Source: Caenimonas sedimenti
GTDB taxonomy: Bacteria > Pseudomonadota > Gammaproteobacteria > Burkholderiales > Burkholderiaceae_C
DNA length: 64,000 bases
Direction of reading: 5' to 3'
Assembly: GCF_007833165.1 (NCBI RefSeq)
Contig: NZ_VOBQ01000025.1
Span: 17,518-81,517, forward strand
Part shown: positions 42,279 to 52,529 of the stretch, piece by piece
Layout: each line of letters starts with the position of its first letter
Numbering within the stretch: the stretch's first letter is position 1
The notes under the pieces: model-generated
Databases searched by the model: none
Seen by the model: the letters and a program-made list of their open reading frames with translations, nothing else
What the model was told of the DNA's origin: nothing
Program-made: the position numbers and the translations under genes

Positions 42279-43810
42279 ACCATCCGGCGCTGCTTTCCTT
42301 TGCCTGCGGCTTCGCCAGCCTCAGCCTCGAGATCCTGTGGGTGCGCCTCTACGGCTTCACCAAGTCATCCACTCCCGTCGCCTTCGGCTTCGTGCTCGCG
42401 GCCTACCTGCTGGGAATCGCGCTCGGCGCGTCTCTGGGGGCGCGGGCCTGCCGCCGTGCCACCACCGACGCCCAGTTGTGGCGCTGGAGCCTCGCCGCGC
42501 TGCTGGTTTCGGCGGCGCTGTCGCCGCTCCTGCCGGCCCTGTTCGGCGCGCTCACCTCCGCGCACGTGCAGAACCCGCTCGTCGACATCTTCGTGATCGG
42601 CCTGGCGTCCGCCATCCTGTCCTTCGTGTTTCCGATCGCGCACCACCTGGGCACGCGGCATTTCGCCGATCGCCAGGGCCAGCGATTCGCGCTGGTCTAC
42701 ACAGCCAACGTTTCGGGCGCGGCACTCGGTCCGCTGGTCACTGGGTACGTGCTGCTGGACACCCTGAGCGTCCAGCAGTGCTTCCTGCTCCTGGGCGCCG
42801 CGCAAGCCGCCGCCGCGGCCGCGCTGGCGCTGGCCGTGCGCCAGCAACGGGCCGTGCTGGTGGGCGTGGCGGCCCTGCTGGCGGGCTCCATGGCCATCGC
42901 CGCCCAGTCGCTGGAGCCCCACCGGCTGGTGCGCAGCCTCACCCCCAAACAGCCCGTGCCCAAGACGGTGGTCGAGAACCGGCACGGCATCGTCACGATC
43001 TTTCCCGGCGAGCTGGGGGACGACGTGGTCTACGGTGGCAACGTCTACGACGGGCGGACCAACCTGGACCCGCAGCGCAATACCAACGGCCTCGAAAGGC
43101 CGCTGCTGATGGCCGCCCTGCACCCGGAACCGAAGCGGGTCCTGATGGTCGGCCTGTCCATCGGGACCTGGCTGGCCATCGTGCGCGAGTTTCCCGGCGT
43201 CGAGACGATCGACGTCGTCGAGATCAACCCGGGCTACGTCCAGGCCGCGCAGGCGTATCCGGCGCAAGCCGCCGCCATGCGCGACCCGCGCGTGAATGTC
43301 GTCATCGACGACGCGCGGCGCTGGCTGCGCCACCGGCCCGAGCGCAAGTACGACATGGTGATCATGAACACGACGCTGCACTGGCGGTCGAACGCGTCGC
43401 TGCTGCTGTCGTCCGAGTTCCTGCGGCTGATCCGGTCGCACATGGCGCCGGGTGCCGTGCTCACCTTCAACGCGACCAGTTCCGGCGATGCCTTCCTGAC
43501 CGCTGCGCGCGTGTTTCCGCACGCCTACCGGTACCGCAACTTCGTCTATGCCGCGGATTTCGATTTCCGCCCGCGCAAGGATGCGCCACGCACGCGCGAG
43601 GTCTATGCCAACCTCCGGCTGGACGGCCAGCCGTTCTTCACGCCGGGGTCTGCCGCGATCGACGTCTTCATGCGCATCCCGTTCCTGACGGTGGACCTGG
43701 CGCAGAACGCGGCCGGCCGCCGCTTCGAGGAAGTGACCGACTACAACATGATCACGGAGTTCAAGTACGGCCGCAAGCTGTACTTCTGGCCCGACCTGTT
43801 CTCCTTCTGA
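42275..43810 (+). CDS. membrane-fused spermidine-synthase-like protein
   Basis: This 511-residue protein has about seven membrane helices (to about residue 230) followed by a Rossmann domain resembling spermidine synthase (about 260-490). KRVLMVGLSIGTWLAIV corresponds to motif I, IDVVEINPGYV to the second strand acidic residue, VIDDARRWLR to the third, and YDMVIMNTTLHWRS to the catalytic loop. The loop lacks the Asp-rich residues of true aminopropyltransferases, so polyamine synthesis is doubtful. It may instead transfer or bind another group at the membrane. It is coupled by ATGA overlap to the preceding gene. Confidence 0.72.
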   Translation: MNHPALLSFACGFASLSLEILWVRLYGFTKSSTPVAFGFVLAAYLLGIALGASLGARACRRATTDAQLWRWSLAALLVSAALSPLLPALFGALTSAHVQNPLVDIFVIGLASAILSFVFPIAHHLGTRHFADRQGQRFALVYTANVSGAALGPLVTGYVLLDTLSVQQCFLLLGAAQAAAAAALALAVRQQRAVLVGVAALLAGSMAIAAQSLEPHRLVRSLTPKQPVPKTVVENRHGIVTIFPGELGDDVVYGGNVYDGRTNLDPQRNTNGLERPLLMAALHPEPKRVLMVGLSIGTWLAIVREFPGVETIDVVEINPGYVQAAQAYPAQAAAMRDPRVNVVIDDARRWLRHRPERKYDMVIMNTTLHWRSNASLLLSSEFLRLIRSHMAPGAVLTFNATSSGDAFLTAARVFPHAYRYRNFVYAADFDFRPRKDAPRTREVYANLRLDGQPFFTPGSAAIDVFMRIPFLTVDLAQNAAGRRFEEVTDYNMITEFKYGRKLYFWPDLFSF

Positions 43811-43831
43811 GGGCCGGGCGCCCGCTGCGTC

Positions 43832-45412
43832 ATGACGGCTCTTCACCGCGTCCTGCTTGCCATCTGGCTGGGCCTGCTTCTCCTGCCGAACCTCACCGTC
43901 GCATCGCTCGCCAACACCTGGCACGCGCCGGAATGGCAGCTGGCCGCCGTCGGATGCTGGATGGCCGCCCTGCTATGGACGGCACTGCCGCGCCGCCTGT
44001 TCCTGGTCGTGACGTTCCCGCTCCTCTGGGCTGGCATCGCGGTCGTGGCGGCGGATGCGCTGCGTGGGGCCAACGTGCTCGAATTGGTGGCCGTCTGGTA
44101 CACCTTCCGGGCCGGCGAGGTCCAGGCGGCGCTGGCCCCGTACCGGCTCGCGCTCGCCGCCACCGGGCTCGCGCTGTGCGCGCTCATCGCGTTGCTGTGG
44201 CGCCGCCCGCCGGGGCCCGGACCACGCCGCAAGCAGCTTGCCGCGGTGCTGGTGACAGGCGCGGTGCTGGCCGTCGCGCTGCCTGCGCACAGCTGGCGCG
44301 AGGCCTGGCCGGCCGCGCTGGCGGGCGCGGTGCTGGAAGGCCAGGCCGGGGACAGTGGCATCGCCCTGCCGGATGCTCCTGATTTCCGTGCCAGTCCGAG
44401 GCCACGAACCGCCTCCTGGGAAGCTCGGCGCGAGCAGCCGCCCGCGGCGGCGGAAACCTACATCCTCGTCATCGGCGAAAGCGTGCGAAGTGATCGCATC
44501 CCCGGATGCGGCGGCCTGCCGCTGGTGACCGCGCCGCCGGCGGGCGCCTTGCTGTTCTGCGACATGCTGGCCGGCTCCAGCAGCACGCACACGTCGGTGC
44601 CATTGCTGGTGTCGCGCGCCCTGCCCGGCAGCCGGGATCGCGTGCCGCGCGATGCGACGCTGCTGAAGGCTTTCGAGGAGGTGGGATTCGAAACCTTCTG
44701 GCTGGCTGTGCAGGAGCGTGCGATCGCCTGGCCCGACGCTCGCAACCAGGTCTACGATCCCGCGCCGAAACTGGATCGCGCCGCCCTGCTGCCCCTGCTG
44801 GATGCCGCCTTGGCGCGGCCCGAGCCGCGCAAGCTGATCGTCCTGCACGCGTACAACGCGCATGCGCCCTACCGCGATCGGTACGTGGGACCACAAGCGC
44901 CCTTTCCGGTCGCCGGGCCCGCCCACTCCGGCGAAGCACTCTGGAACGACTACGACAATGCCATCGACGAATCGATGCGCTTCCTGCGGGAGGTCGCGCA
45001 GCGGCTGCAGGCGCAGCCTGGCGAGGCCTTTCTCTTCTACACCCCGGACCATGGCGAAAACCTGTTCGACGACGCCCGGGGGTTGCAGCACCACGCGCTG
45101 CGGGTCCCGACGCTTTGGGACACGATCGTTCCGGGAATCGCCTGGGCCAACGCCGGCTGGCGTGCCGCGCATGGGGCCAAGTGGAAGACGCTGGCGGACA
45201 ACCAGCGCGCGCCGGTGATGCACATGGACGTGGCGCCCACGCTGCTGGGCGCGGCCGGCATCCGCTACGAGGAGCCGCGCCGGCTCCCGGTGGATCTCAC
45301 GGCCCGCGCCGTGCCGCCGCGGACGCGCTTCACGCAGGTCCGGGCGGGCCACACGATGCGCTTCGAGACCTTGCAGGCACAGGCCCGCGCGGCGGCCAGG
45401 CCGTCACCCTAG
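43832..45412 (+). CDS. phosphoethanolamine transferase/sulfatase-like membrane enzyme
   Basis: This 526-residue protein has about five N-terminal membrane segments (to about 155) followed by a periplasmic alkaline-phosphatase-superfamily domain. The start of that domain, YILVIGESVRSDRI, and DMLAGSSSTHTSVPLLVSRA (nucleophile Thr region) match lipid A or cell-wall phosphoethanolamine transferases. FYTPDHGENLFDD and LQHHALRVP give later metal ligands. It may decorate lipid A or a surface glycan with a phosphoethanolamine-type group. It is convergent with recX, overlapping 4 bp. Confidence 0.78.
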   Translation: MTALHRVLLAIWLGLLLLPNLTVASLANTWHAPEWQLAAVGCWMAALLWTALPRRLFLVVTFPLLWAGIAVVAADALRGANVLELVAVWYTFRAGEVQAALAPYRLALAATGLALCALIALLWRRPPGPGPRRKQLAAVLVTGAVLAVALPAHSWREAWPAALAGAVLEGQAGDSGIALPDAPDFRASPRPRTASWEARREQPPAAAETYILVIGESVRSDRIPGCGGLPLVTAPPAGALLFCDMLAGSSSTHTSVPLLVSRALPGSRDRVPRDATLLKAFEEVGFETFWLAVQERAIAWPDARNQVYDPAPKLDRAALLPLLDAALARPEPRKLIVLHAYNAHAPYRDRYVGPQAPFPVAGPAHSGEALWNDYDNAIDESMRFLREVAQRLQAQPGEAFLFYTPDHGENLFDDARGLQHHALRVPTLWDTIVPGIAWANAGWRAAHGAKWKTLADNQRAPVMHMDVAPTLLGAAGIRYEEPRRLPVDLTARAVPPRTRFTQVRAGHTMRFETLQAQARAAARPSP

Positions 45413-45861
45413 CCGGATTCGTCCGGCTCGCTGAGCGCCCGGCGGATCGCCTCCCCGCCGAAGCCACGCGCCGCGAGGAAGCGGGCCTGCCTGCCGCGTT
45501 CGGCGGCATTGGCCGGCACCACCCCGAACTTCCTGCGCCAGACCTCACGCGCGCGCTCCACTTCCGAAAGCTTCAGGGCGGCGACGGCCTCGGCCACCCT
45601 GGCCGCATCGACCCCCTTGGCCTGCAGCTCGTGGCGGATGCGCCCGGCGCCCAGCTTGCCCGCGCGCCGGTGCACCAGGGAATCGACCACCCGCTGCTCG
45701 TCGAGGAAGCCCTTGGCGAGCAGTTCGTCCAGCGCCTGCTTCAGCTGGCCCGGCTCGGTTTCGTGCTGCGCCAGCTTACGCTCGAGTTCGCTGCGCGAAT
45801 ACTCGCGGACGGCCAGCAGCTTCAGCGCGCGGCCCTTGAGCGACAGCTGGCCGAACGCCAT
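45409..45861 (-). CDS. recX: regulatory protein RecX
   Basis: This 150-residue, all-helical protein of three tandem three-helix repeats (LLAVREYSRSELERKL; LDEQRVVDSLVHRR; LSEVERAREVWRRKFG) matches RecX. RecX binds RecA filaments and inhibits recombinase activity. Its usual position directly downstream of recA, here with 2 bp between the ORFs, supports the call. It is likely cotranscribed with recA as part of the SOS regulon. Confidence 0.93.
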   Translation of the reverse strand: MAFGQLSLKGRALKLLAVREYSRSELERKLAQHETEPGQLKQALDELLAKGFLDEQRVVDSLVHRRAGKLGAGRIRHELQAKGVDAARVAEAVAALKLSEVERAREVWRRKFGVVPANAAERGRQARFLAARGFGGEAIRRALSEPDESG

Positions 45862-45863
45862 GC

Positions 45864-46952
<1,089 letters not shown>

Positions 46953-46997
46953 GCCAGTTTCTCCTTGTGAATCAATGGGTTGTGTGGTTCGCACCGT

Positions 46998-47013
46998 CTG
47001 GCTTTAAGCACAG
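46998..47013 (-). promoter_or_regulatory. LexA (SOS) box upstream of recA
   Basis: On the minus strand, CTGTGCTTAAAGCCAG: CTGT-N8-CCAG, one mismatch from the CTGT-N8-ACAG consensus. It is 46 bp before the recA ATG and so likely overlaps its promoter. The lexA gene is not in the window. Confidence 0.75.
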
Positions 47014-47096
47014 GCTGGATGCATGCCCAGTAATGTAACGAGCGAGCTTGCTTTCCGTAAACAAGTTTTTTCGTCAGTTTGCCTTACCATCTGGCC

Positions 47097-47573
47097 ATGA
47101 CTGCGGATGACGGCTGGCGCCTCACCCACCTTGGCCGCCTGCTCGGCCACGCCATGCGGCGCTTCGACGAGCGGGTGCTGCACCTGATGGCCCACAACGT
47201 CGAAGTGCCCCTGGCGCTGGCGAACCTCGCGGCGCGCGCGCAGATCACCGCGGCCCACATCCACATCACGCGGCACCTCGCCCTGCAGGGGTCGCGCCTC
47301 ACCGAGCTGGCGGCCAGCGCCGGCATGAGCAAGCAGGCCATGGGCGACCTGGTGGACCAGTGCGAGGCCTGGGGGCTGGTGACCCGCGAAGCCGACGGCC
47401 GGGACGCGCGGGCGCGCCTGGTGAAGTTCACGCCCACCGGCCTGGCCTGGCTGCAGGCCTTCCGCGACGCGGTGGCGCAGGCCGAGGCCGAATTCCGGAC
47501 CGAAGTGGGAAAGGACGTCGCCACGGTGGTGGCCCTGGGCCTGGAGGCCTATGCTGGGGGGAACGGCAGTTGA
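47097..47573 (+). CDS. MarR family transcriptional regulator
   Basis: This 158-residue winged-helix protein has a DNA-binding core at about residues 55-115 (RLTELAASAGMSKQAMGDLVDQCEAWGLVTREADGRDARARLVKFTPTGL). This is the MarR-type helix-turn-helix and the acidic/basic wing. It would act as a dimeric repressor or activator responding to a small molecule. An in-frame TTG 18 bp earlier is possible. The ATG gives the better family fit, and CTTACCAT upstream may be a -10. No obvious target gene adjoins except the divergent recA. Confidence 0.85.
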   Translation: MTADDGWRLTHLGRLLGHAMRRFDERVLHLMAHNVEVPLALANLAARAQITAAHIHITRHLALQGSRLTELAASAGMSKQAMGDLVDQCEAWGLVTREADGRDARARLVKFTPTGLAWLQAFRDAVAQAEAEFRTEVGKDVATVVALGLEAYAGGNGS

Positions 47574-47657
47574 CGTGCGTCAGGCCCGCGCAGGACCACG
47601 CGCCTAGAATTTGAGCAAACGCGCCCGGCCAGGAAGGCGCGCCATTGGAGACAAATC

Positions 47658-48329
<672 letters not shown>

Positions 48330-48339
48330 CCCGGACCGC

Positions 48340-49815
48340 ATGAAAATCTTCCAGCGTGAGCAACGCTCGTTGTTCGGGGAAATCCTCGACTGGATGCTCA
48401 CGCCGCTGCTGCTGCTGTGGCCGGTCAGCCTGGCGCTGACCTGGCTGGTCGCGCAGAGCATCGCCGGCAAGCCGTTCGACCGCGCGCTCGAGTACAACGT
48501 CCAGGCGCTGGCCCAGCTGGTCACCGTGCAGGGACAGAAAGCCTCGTTCAACCTGCCGCAGCCCGCACGCGAGATCCTGCGCGCCGACGATTCCGACCAC
48601 GTCTACTACCAGGTACTCGGCGCCAAGGGCGAGCTCCTCTCCGGCGAGCGTGACTTCCCGCTGCCGCCTGACGACGAGCGCGTCATCCCCGGCGAAACCC
48701 GATTGCGCGACGACGAGATGCGCAGTCTCGACGTCCGCATCGCCTACACCTGGGTCAAGCTCGACCTGCCCGGCGCCGTGCCGGCCTTGGTGCAGGTGGC
48801 GGAAACGCGCGAGAAGCGTTCCGTGCTCGCCACGGAAATCATCAAGGGCGTGATGCTGCCGCAGCTCGTCATCCTGCCGCTGGCCGTGCTGCTGGTCTGG
48901 CTGGCGCTGGTGCGCGGGATCAAGCCGTTGTCGGAACTGGAGGAGCGCATCCGCGCGCGCAAGCCGGACGACCTGAGCCCGCTCGACGAAAAGGTGGTCC
49001 CGCTGGAGGTGGCGCCGCTGGTGTCGTCGGTGAACGACCTGCTCACGCGCCTGAAGGATTCGATCGCCACGCAGAAGCGCTTCCTGGCCGACGCCGCGCA
49101 TCAGCTGAAGACGCCGCTCGCGGGACTGCGCATGCAGGCCGACCTGGCGCAGCGCGAGCAGTTCAATGCCGAGGAGCTCAAGCAATCGCTCAAGCAGATC
49201 GGCCGCTCCAGCATCCGCGCCACGCACACCGTCAACCAGCTGCTGGCGCTGGCGCGTGCCGAGAGCAGCGGCAAGGCCATCGTGCGCCAATCCTGCGACC
49301 TGGCGGCGCTGACGATGGAAGCCGTGCAGGACTCCGTGCCGCGCGCCATGGACAAGCAGCTGGACCTCGGCTTCGACGGCGCGCAGCCGGGCGCGCCGGG
49401 CGTCACGGTCCAGGGCAACCCCACCTTGCTGAAGGAGATGATCCGCAACCTGCTGGACAACGCGATCATCTACACGCCGTCCAGCAGCGACAAGCCGGGT
49501 GTCGTGACGGCCCGGGTGCTGGCCGACCCGTTCGGCGGCGTGCTGGTGCTGCAGGTGGAGGATTCGGGCCCCGGCATCCCGGAGAGCGAGCGCGAACTGG
49601 TCTTCCAGCCGTTCTACCGCACCCTGGGCACGAACGTCGATGGCTCCGGCCTGGGCCTGCCGATCGTGCGCGAGATCGCGCGGCAGCACCAGGCCGAGAT
49701 CACGCTGGAGGACGCCCATCCGGGCCAGACGCCGCCGGGCATGCGGGTGAGCGTGCGCTTCGCGGTGGCGACCACCGTGCAGACCGAAGCGGAGGCCGCT
49801 CAGGCCGCCTTGTAG
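48340..49815 (+). CDS. sensor histidine kinase (TctE-like)
   Basis: This 491-residue inner-membrane kinase has a first membrane helix at about 18-38 and a periplasmic sensor loop to about 165. The second helix is LPQLVILPLAVLLVWLALV, then HAMP-like linker. The dimerisation box FLADAAHQLKTPLAGLR carries the phospho-His, and the ATPase domain has NLLDNAIIY (N box), VEDSGPGIPE (G1) and DGSGLGLPIV (G2). The architecture matches TctE/QseC. It overlaps the convergent GST gene by 16 bp at its 3' end. Confidence 0.92.
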   Translation: MKIFQREQRSLFGEILDWMLTPLLLLWPVSLALTWLVAQSIAGKPFDRALEYNVQALAQLVTVQGQKASFNLPQPAREILRADDSDHVYYQVLGAKGELLSGERDFPLPPDDERVIPGETRLRDDEMRSLDVRIAYTWVKLDLPGAVPALVQVAETREKRSVLATEIIKGVMLPQLVILPLAVLLVWLALVRGIKPLSELEERIRARKPDDLSPLDEKVVPLEVAPLVSSVNDLLTRLKDSIATQKRFLADAAHQLKTPLAGLRMQADLAQREQFNAEELKQSLKQIGRSSIRATHTVNQLLALARAESSGKAIVRQSCDLAALTMEAVQDSVPRAMDKQLDLGFDGAQPGAPGVTVQGNPTLLKEMIRNLLDNAIIYTPSSSDKPGVVTARVLADPFGGVLVLQVEDSGPGIPESERELVFQPFYRTLGTNVDGSGLGLPIVREIARQHQAEITLEDAHPGQTPPGMRVSVRFAVATTVQTEAEAAQAAL

Positions 49816-50459
49816 AGGTTCAGCTGCAGGCGCTCGCGCTCGATGGCGCGGGCCACGCCCGGCAGTTCCGCAATGCGCTGGACATGCGCCCACAGCGAGC
49901 GGTAGCTGGTGGGGTCGATGCCGGCGAAGCCGCCCCAGCGCAGCAGCACCAGCGAGTAGGCGTCGACGGGCCCGAAATGCTGGCCCGCCATGAAGGGCTC
50001 GCCGAGTTCGGCGGCACCCAGCGCGATGGCGTCGATCTCCGCCAGCATCTCGGCATACAGCTTCGCGTTGTTCGCCTTGATGTCGGCCTGCCCTTCCGGC
50101 GTGGTGGCGAACTTGTGCGGCATGAACACGTGCGTGAAGGTCGGGTGCACCGTGTTGTTCATCCAGGCGAGCGTCTCCAGCACCCGCGTCCGGTCCATCG
50201 CATCGGTGGGCAGGAAATGTTGCTCCGGAAAGCGGCTGTCCAGGTGGTGGACGATGGCCAGGATCTGCGTGATGGTGTCGTTGCCGTCCACCAGCACCGG
50301 CACCTGGCCGCGCGGATTGACCGCCTTGTATTCGGCGGTGAGGTTCTCGCCCTTGTGCAGCTTCACCAGCGCCGGCTCGAACGGCACCTCGGCCATCTCC
50401 AGCAGCGCGTGCGGCACGAAGGAGCAGGCGCCGGGGGCGAAATAGAGCTTGACGGTCAT
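49800..50459 (-). CDS. glutathione S-transferase (GstA-like)
   Basis: This 219-residue GST begins MTVKLYFAPGACSFVPHALLEM, the beta-class bacterial start in which Cys/Ser near position 10-13 contacts glutathione. NPRGQVPVLVDG gives the cis-Pro and ITQILAIVHHLD the gamma-Glu site. The C-terminal helical domain is complete (MAGQHFGPVDAYSLVLLRW). Cytosolic; substrate unknown, commonly detoxification of electrophiles. Confidence 0.88.
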   Translation of the reverse strand: MTVKLYFAPGACSFVPHALLEMAEVPFEPALVKLHKGENLTAEYKAVNPRGQVPVLVDGNDTITQILAIVHHLDSRFPEQHFLPTDAMDRTRVLETLAWMNNTVHPTFTHVFMPHKFATTPEGQADIKANNAKLYAEMLAEIDAIALGAAELGEPFMAGQHFGPVDAYSLVLLRWGGFAGIDPTSYRSLWAHVQRIAELPGVARAIERERLQLNLYKAA

Positions 50460-50475
50460 CGATGTCTCCAGGGAA

Positions 50476-51132
50476 TCAGCGGCAGGACCGCAGGGGCTTG
50501 CCGCTCAGCACGGTCTTCAATTCGTCAAGGCGCGGACGCAGGTTGTCGTCGACGGCGGGCAGCAGCAGGCGCTGGCCGCGCTGCTCCGGCCTTTCCTGCA
50601 CCACGCGCGCGGTGCGCACGCCGCGCTCGGCCAGCGTTTCGAGCAACTGGTTCGCCTGGGCCTGCGTCGCGAAGCCGCCGAGCGAGAGGCCGGGCTCCAG
50701 CTCGGGGTTGGCCAGGGCCTCGAAGGACACGCCCAGCTGGCGCAGTTCGGCCCGCTTGCGCGCCAGCTGCTCCACGCCCGAATAGCGGCCCATGTAGACG
50801 ATCCAGCGGGGCGGCTCGACCACCGTGTCGAGCAGCCAGGTGGTGGTCGGCCAGCTTTCCAGGACGGTACGCAGCGGCCCGATGCGGGCATCGTCCAGCG
50901 GGCCCGCCTGCAGGCAATCGGGTGGACGCGGCGAGGTCGCGGCCAGGTTTTCCATGCGCTTGAGCTCGTCGGGCTGGAGCAGGTTCAAGGCCTCCGGGCG
51001 CACCTGCTGCGTGACGCGCTGGGGCTCCGACTGCTGCGCCGGCCCGACGCCCCATGGGAGCAGGTGGCCTTGCGACCAGGCGTAGTAGCCGCCGTTGGCC
51101 AGCAGCAGGAGCAGGACGATCAGGCGCAGCAT
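50476..51132 (-). CDS. SPOR-domain-like membrane protein
   Basis: This 218-residue protein has an N-terminal inner-membrane anchor (RLIVLLLLLANGGYYAW), a linker, and a C-terminal region (about 95-165). That region has the SPOR pattern: RWIVYMGRYSGVEQLARKRAELRQLG and LSLGGFATQAQANQLLETLAERG. SPOR domains bind denuded septal peptidoglycan. It lies 6 bp downstream of birA. In related genomes this order often includes coaX, which is absent here. Confidence 0.75.
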   Translation of the reverse strand: MLRLIVLLLLLANGGYYAWSQGHLLPWGVGPAQQSEPQRVTQQVRPEALNLLQPDELKRMENLAATSPRPPDCLQAGPLDDARIGPLRTVLESWPTTTWLLDTVVEPPRWIVYMGRYSGVEQLARKRAELRQLGVSFEALANPELEPGLSLGGFATQAQANQLLETLAERGVRTARVVQERPEQRGQRLLLPAVDDNLRPRLDELKTVLSGKPLRSCR

Positions 51133-51138
51133 AGGACG

Positions 51139-51900
51139 TCAGTTGCGGGGGCGCACGCTCACTTCGGAACTGCGGATGGCTTGCATGCCGGTCGCAGTAT
51201 GCACCAGCAGGGCCCCGGCCTCATCCACGCCGTGCGCGGTGCCGCTGGTGCCGTCGCTGAGTGCCACGGCGCGGTCGCGCAGCGCGTCGCGCGCCTGGAA
51301 CCGGGCCTGGAACGGCGCGAAGCCGAACTGTTCGAAGGACTGGATGGCCGTGACCAGCGGCGGCGCCAGCCGCAACAGCGCCGCGCCGGCATCGCACATG
51401 GGCTCCAGGGCGCGCAGGCTGGCGGCGGGGGTCGAGAGGCCGGCGGCGTCCCGCGGGGCGACGTTCAGCCCGATCCCGATCACGGCGAAGCGGGCGCCTT
51501 CGCCGCCGCCGGAACTCGCGGTCTCGATCAGGATGCCGCCCAGCTTGCGGTCATGCACCCACAGGTCGTTCGGCCACTTCAGCTGGATGCCGGGGTGCAG
51601 GCTCTCGGCCACGGCCACTCCCACGGCCAGCGACAGGCCGGACCAGTCGGGTGGGGCCAGCGGCAGGCCCAGCGAGAACGTCAGCGAGGCGCCGGGTTCG
51701 CTGGCCCAGCTGCGCCCCAGCCGGCCGCGGCCGGCAGTCTGCGACTCGGCCACGAGAAGCACGGGGTCGGTGCGGCCGTCGCGCGCGCGCCGCATCAGTT
51801 CGGAATTGGTCGAGTCGATGCTGGGCAGCACTTCCACCGTGAAACCGGGAAGCTGGGGGGCCACGGCCTCCCAGATCGCTTCGGCCGGCCAGCGCTGCAT
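51139..51900 (-). CDS. birA: biotin--[acetyl-CoA-carboxylase] ligase
   Basis: This 253-residue enzyme makes biotinyl-AMP and biotinylates the AccB carrier protein. Visible motifs are EVLPSIDSTNSELMRRA, the biotin loop AGRGRLGRSW (GRGRRG-type), LKWPNDLWV and KLGGILIE with the catalytic Lys. It lacks the N-terminal helix-turn-helix of E. coli BirA, so it is an enzyme without the repressor function. It lies 6 bp after the SET-domain gene. Confidence 0.92.
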   Translation of the reverse strand: MQRWPAEAIWEAVAPQLPGFTVEVLPSIDSTNSELMRRARDGRTDPVLLVAESQTAGRGRLGRSWASEPGASLTFSLGLPLAPPDWSGLSLAVGVAVAESLHPGIQLKWPNDLWVHDRKLGGILIETASSGGGEGARFAVIGIGLNVAPRDAAGLSTPAASLRALEPMCDAGAALLRLAPPLVTAIQSFEQFGFAPFQARFQARDALRDRAVALSDGTSGTAHGVDEAGALLVHTATGMQAIRSSEVSVRPRN

Positions 51901-51906
51901 GGCGGC

Positions 51907-52452
51907 CTACTTTTTCGACTTGCGCTTGGATTTGCCCTTGCCCTTGGACTTGCGCTTTTTCGGCTTGTCCTTGGGCGCCAGCAGCGTCCCCCGGCAGTTC
52001 TTGCTGCCGCACCAGCAGGGATACTCCGCCTTCAGCGCCTTGGTGTACGGCTCATCGATGATGAGGCCGTAGTCGTAGTTCAGCTCTTCGCCGGCCTCGA
52101 TGTTGCGCAGCGACTTGATGAAGATCCGGCCCTCGTCCTCGTCGGCTTCGCAGTTCGGGTTGCAGGAGTGGTTGATCCAGCGGGAAGCGTTGCCGCCGTG
52201 AGCGGCATCGATGACCCGCTTCTCGTCCACATGGAAGTAGAAGGTATGGTTCGGGTCTTCCGGGTTCCAGGGGTGGCGCCGCTGCGCCTCCTTCCAGCTG
52301 ATGATTTCGCCCACATATTCGATGAGCCGCGCCCCTTCGGGGATGTCCTGCACGGCGAAGACGCCCTTGCCATGAACGCCCGACTTGCGGACCTGGATTC
52401 TGCGGCTGGAGGGCTTGGGGGGGTTGTCGGGGCTGGCGGGCATCGGCGGCAA
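51907..52452 (-). CDS. SET-domain protein lysine methyltransferase with Lys-rich tail
   Basis: This 181-residue protein has a SET domain at residues about 17-130. It includes VHGKGVFAVQDIPEGARLIEYVGE, the SAM-site NHSCNPN at residues 94-100, and ELNYDYG at 123-129 with the catalytic Tyr. A post-SET zinc site follows (CWCGSKNC, 146-153). Residues 161-181 are almost entirely Lys/Arg/Ser/Gly. SET enzymes methylate lysines; in Chlamydia a SET protein acts on histone-like proteins. It is divergent from topoisomerase III, whose tail is histone H1-like. Start 52452 or the Met three codons later. Confidence 0.9.
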   Translation of the reverse strand: MPPMPASPDNPPKPSSRRIQVRKSGVHGKGVFAVQDIPEGARLIEYVGEIISWKEAQRRHPWNPEDPNHTFYFHVDEKRVIDAAHGGNASRWINHSCNPNCEADEDEGRIFIKSLRNIEAGEELNYDYGLIIDEPYTKALKAEYPCWCGSKNCRGTLLAPKDKPKKRKSKGKGKSKRKSKK

Positions 52453-52474
52453 AAAACCTGTGTTAACTTGAAAT

Positions 52475-52510
52475 CACATGTGCGCGCGCGTGTGCGTGCG
52501 CGTACGCGCG
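52475..52510. other. 36-bp perfectly alternating pyrimidine/purine tract (Z-DNA-prone)
   Basis: From CACATGTGCGCG to TACGCGCG every base alternates between pyrimidine and purine, mostly CG and TG steps. This composition favours left-handed Z-DNA under negative supercoiling. It occupies much of the 77-bp space between the divergent SET and topoisomerase III genes, where both promoters must lie. Confidence 0.85.
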
Positions 52511-52529
52511 AGAAAAGGATGGATTGTAG

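Noticed and set aside
47570..47610. TTGACG and TAGAAT as a sigma-70 promoter of the response regulator
   Set aside because: The spacing is 29 bp, too long for a -35/-10 pair. No better -35 is seen at 16-18 bp.
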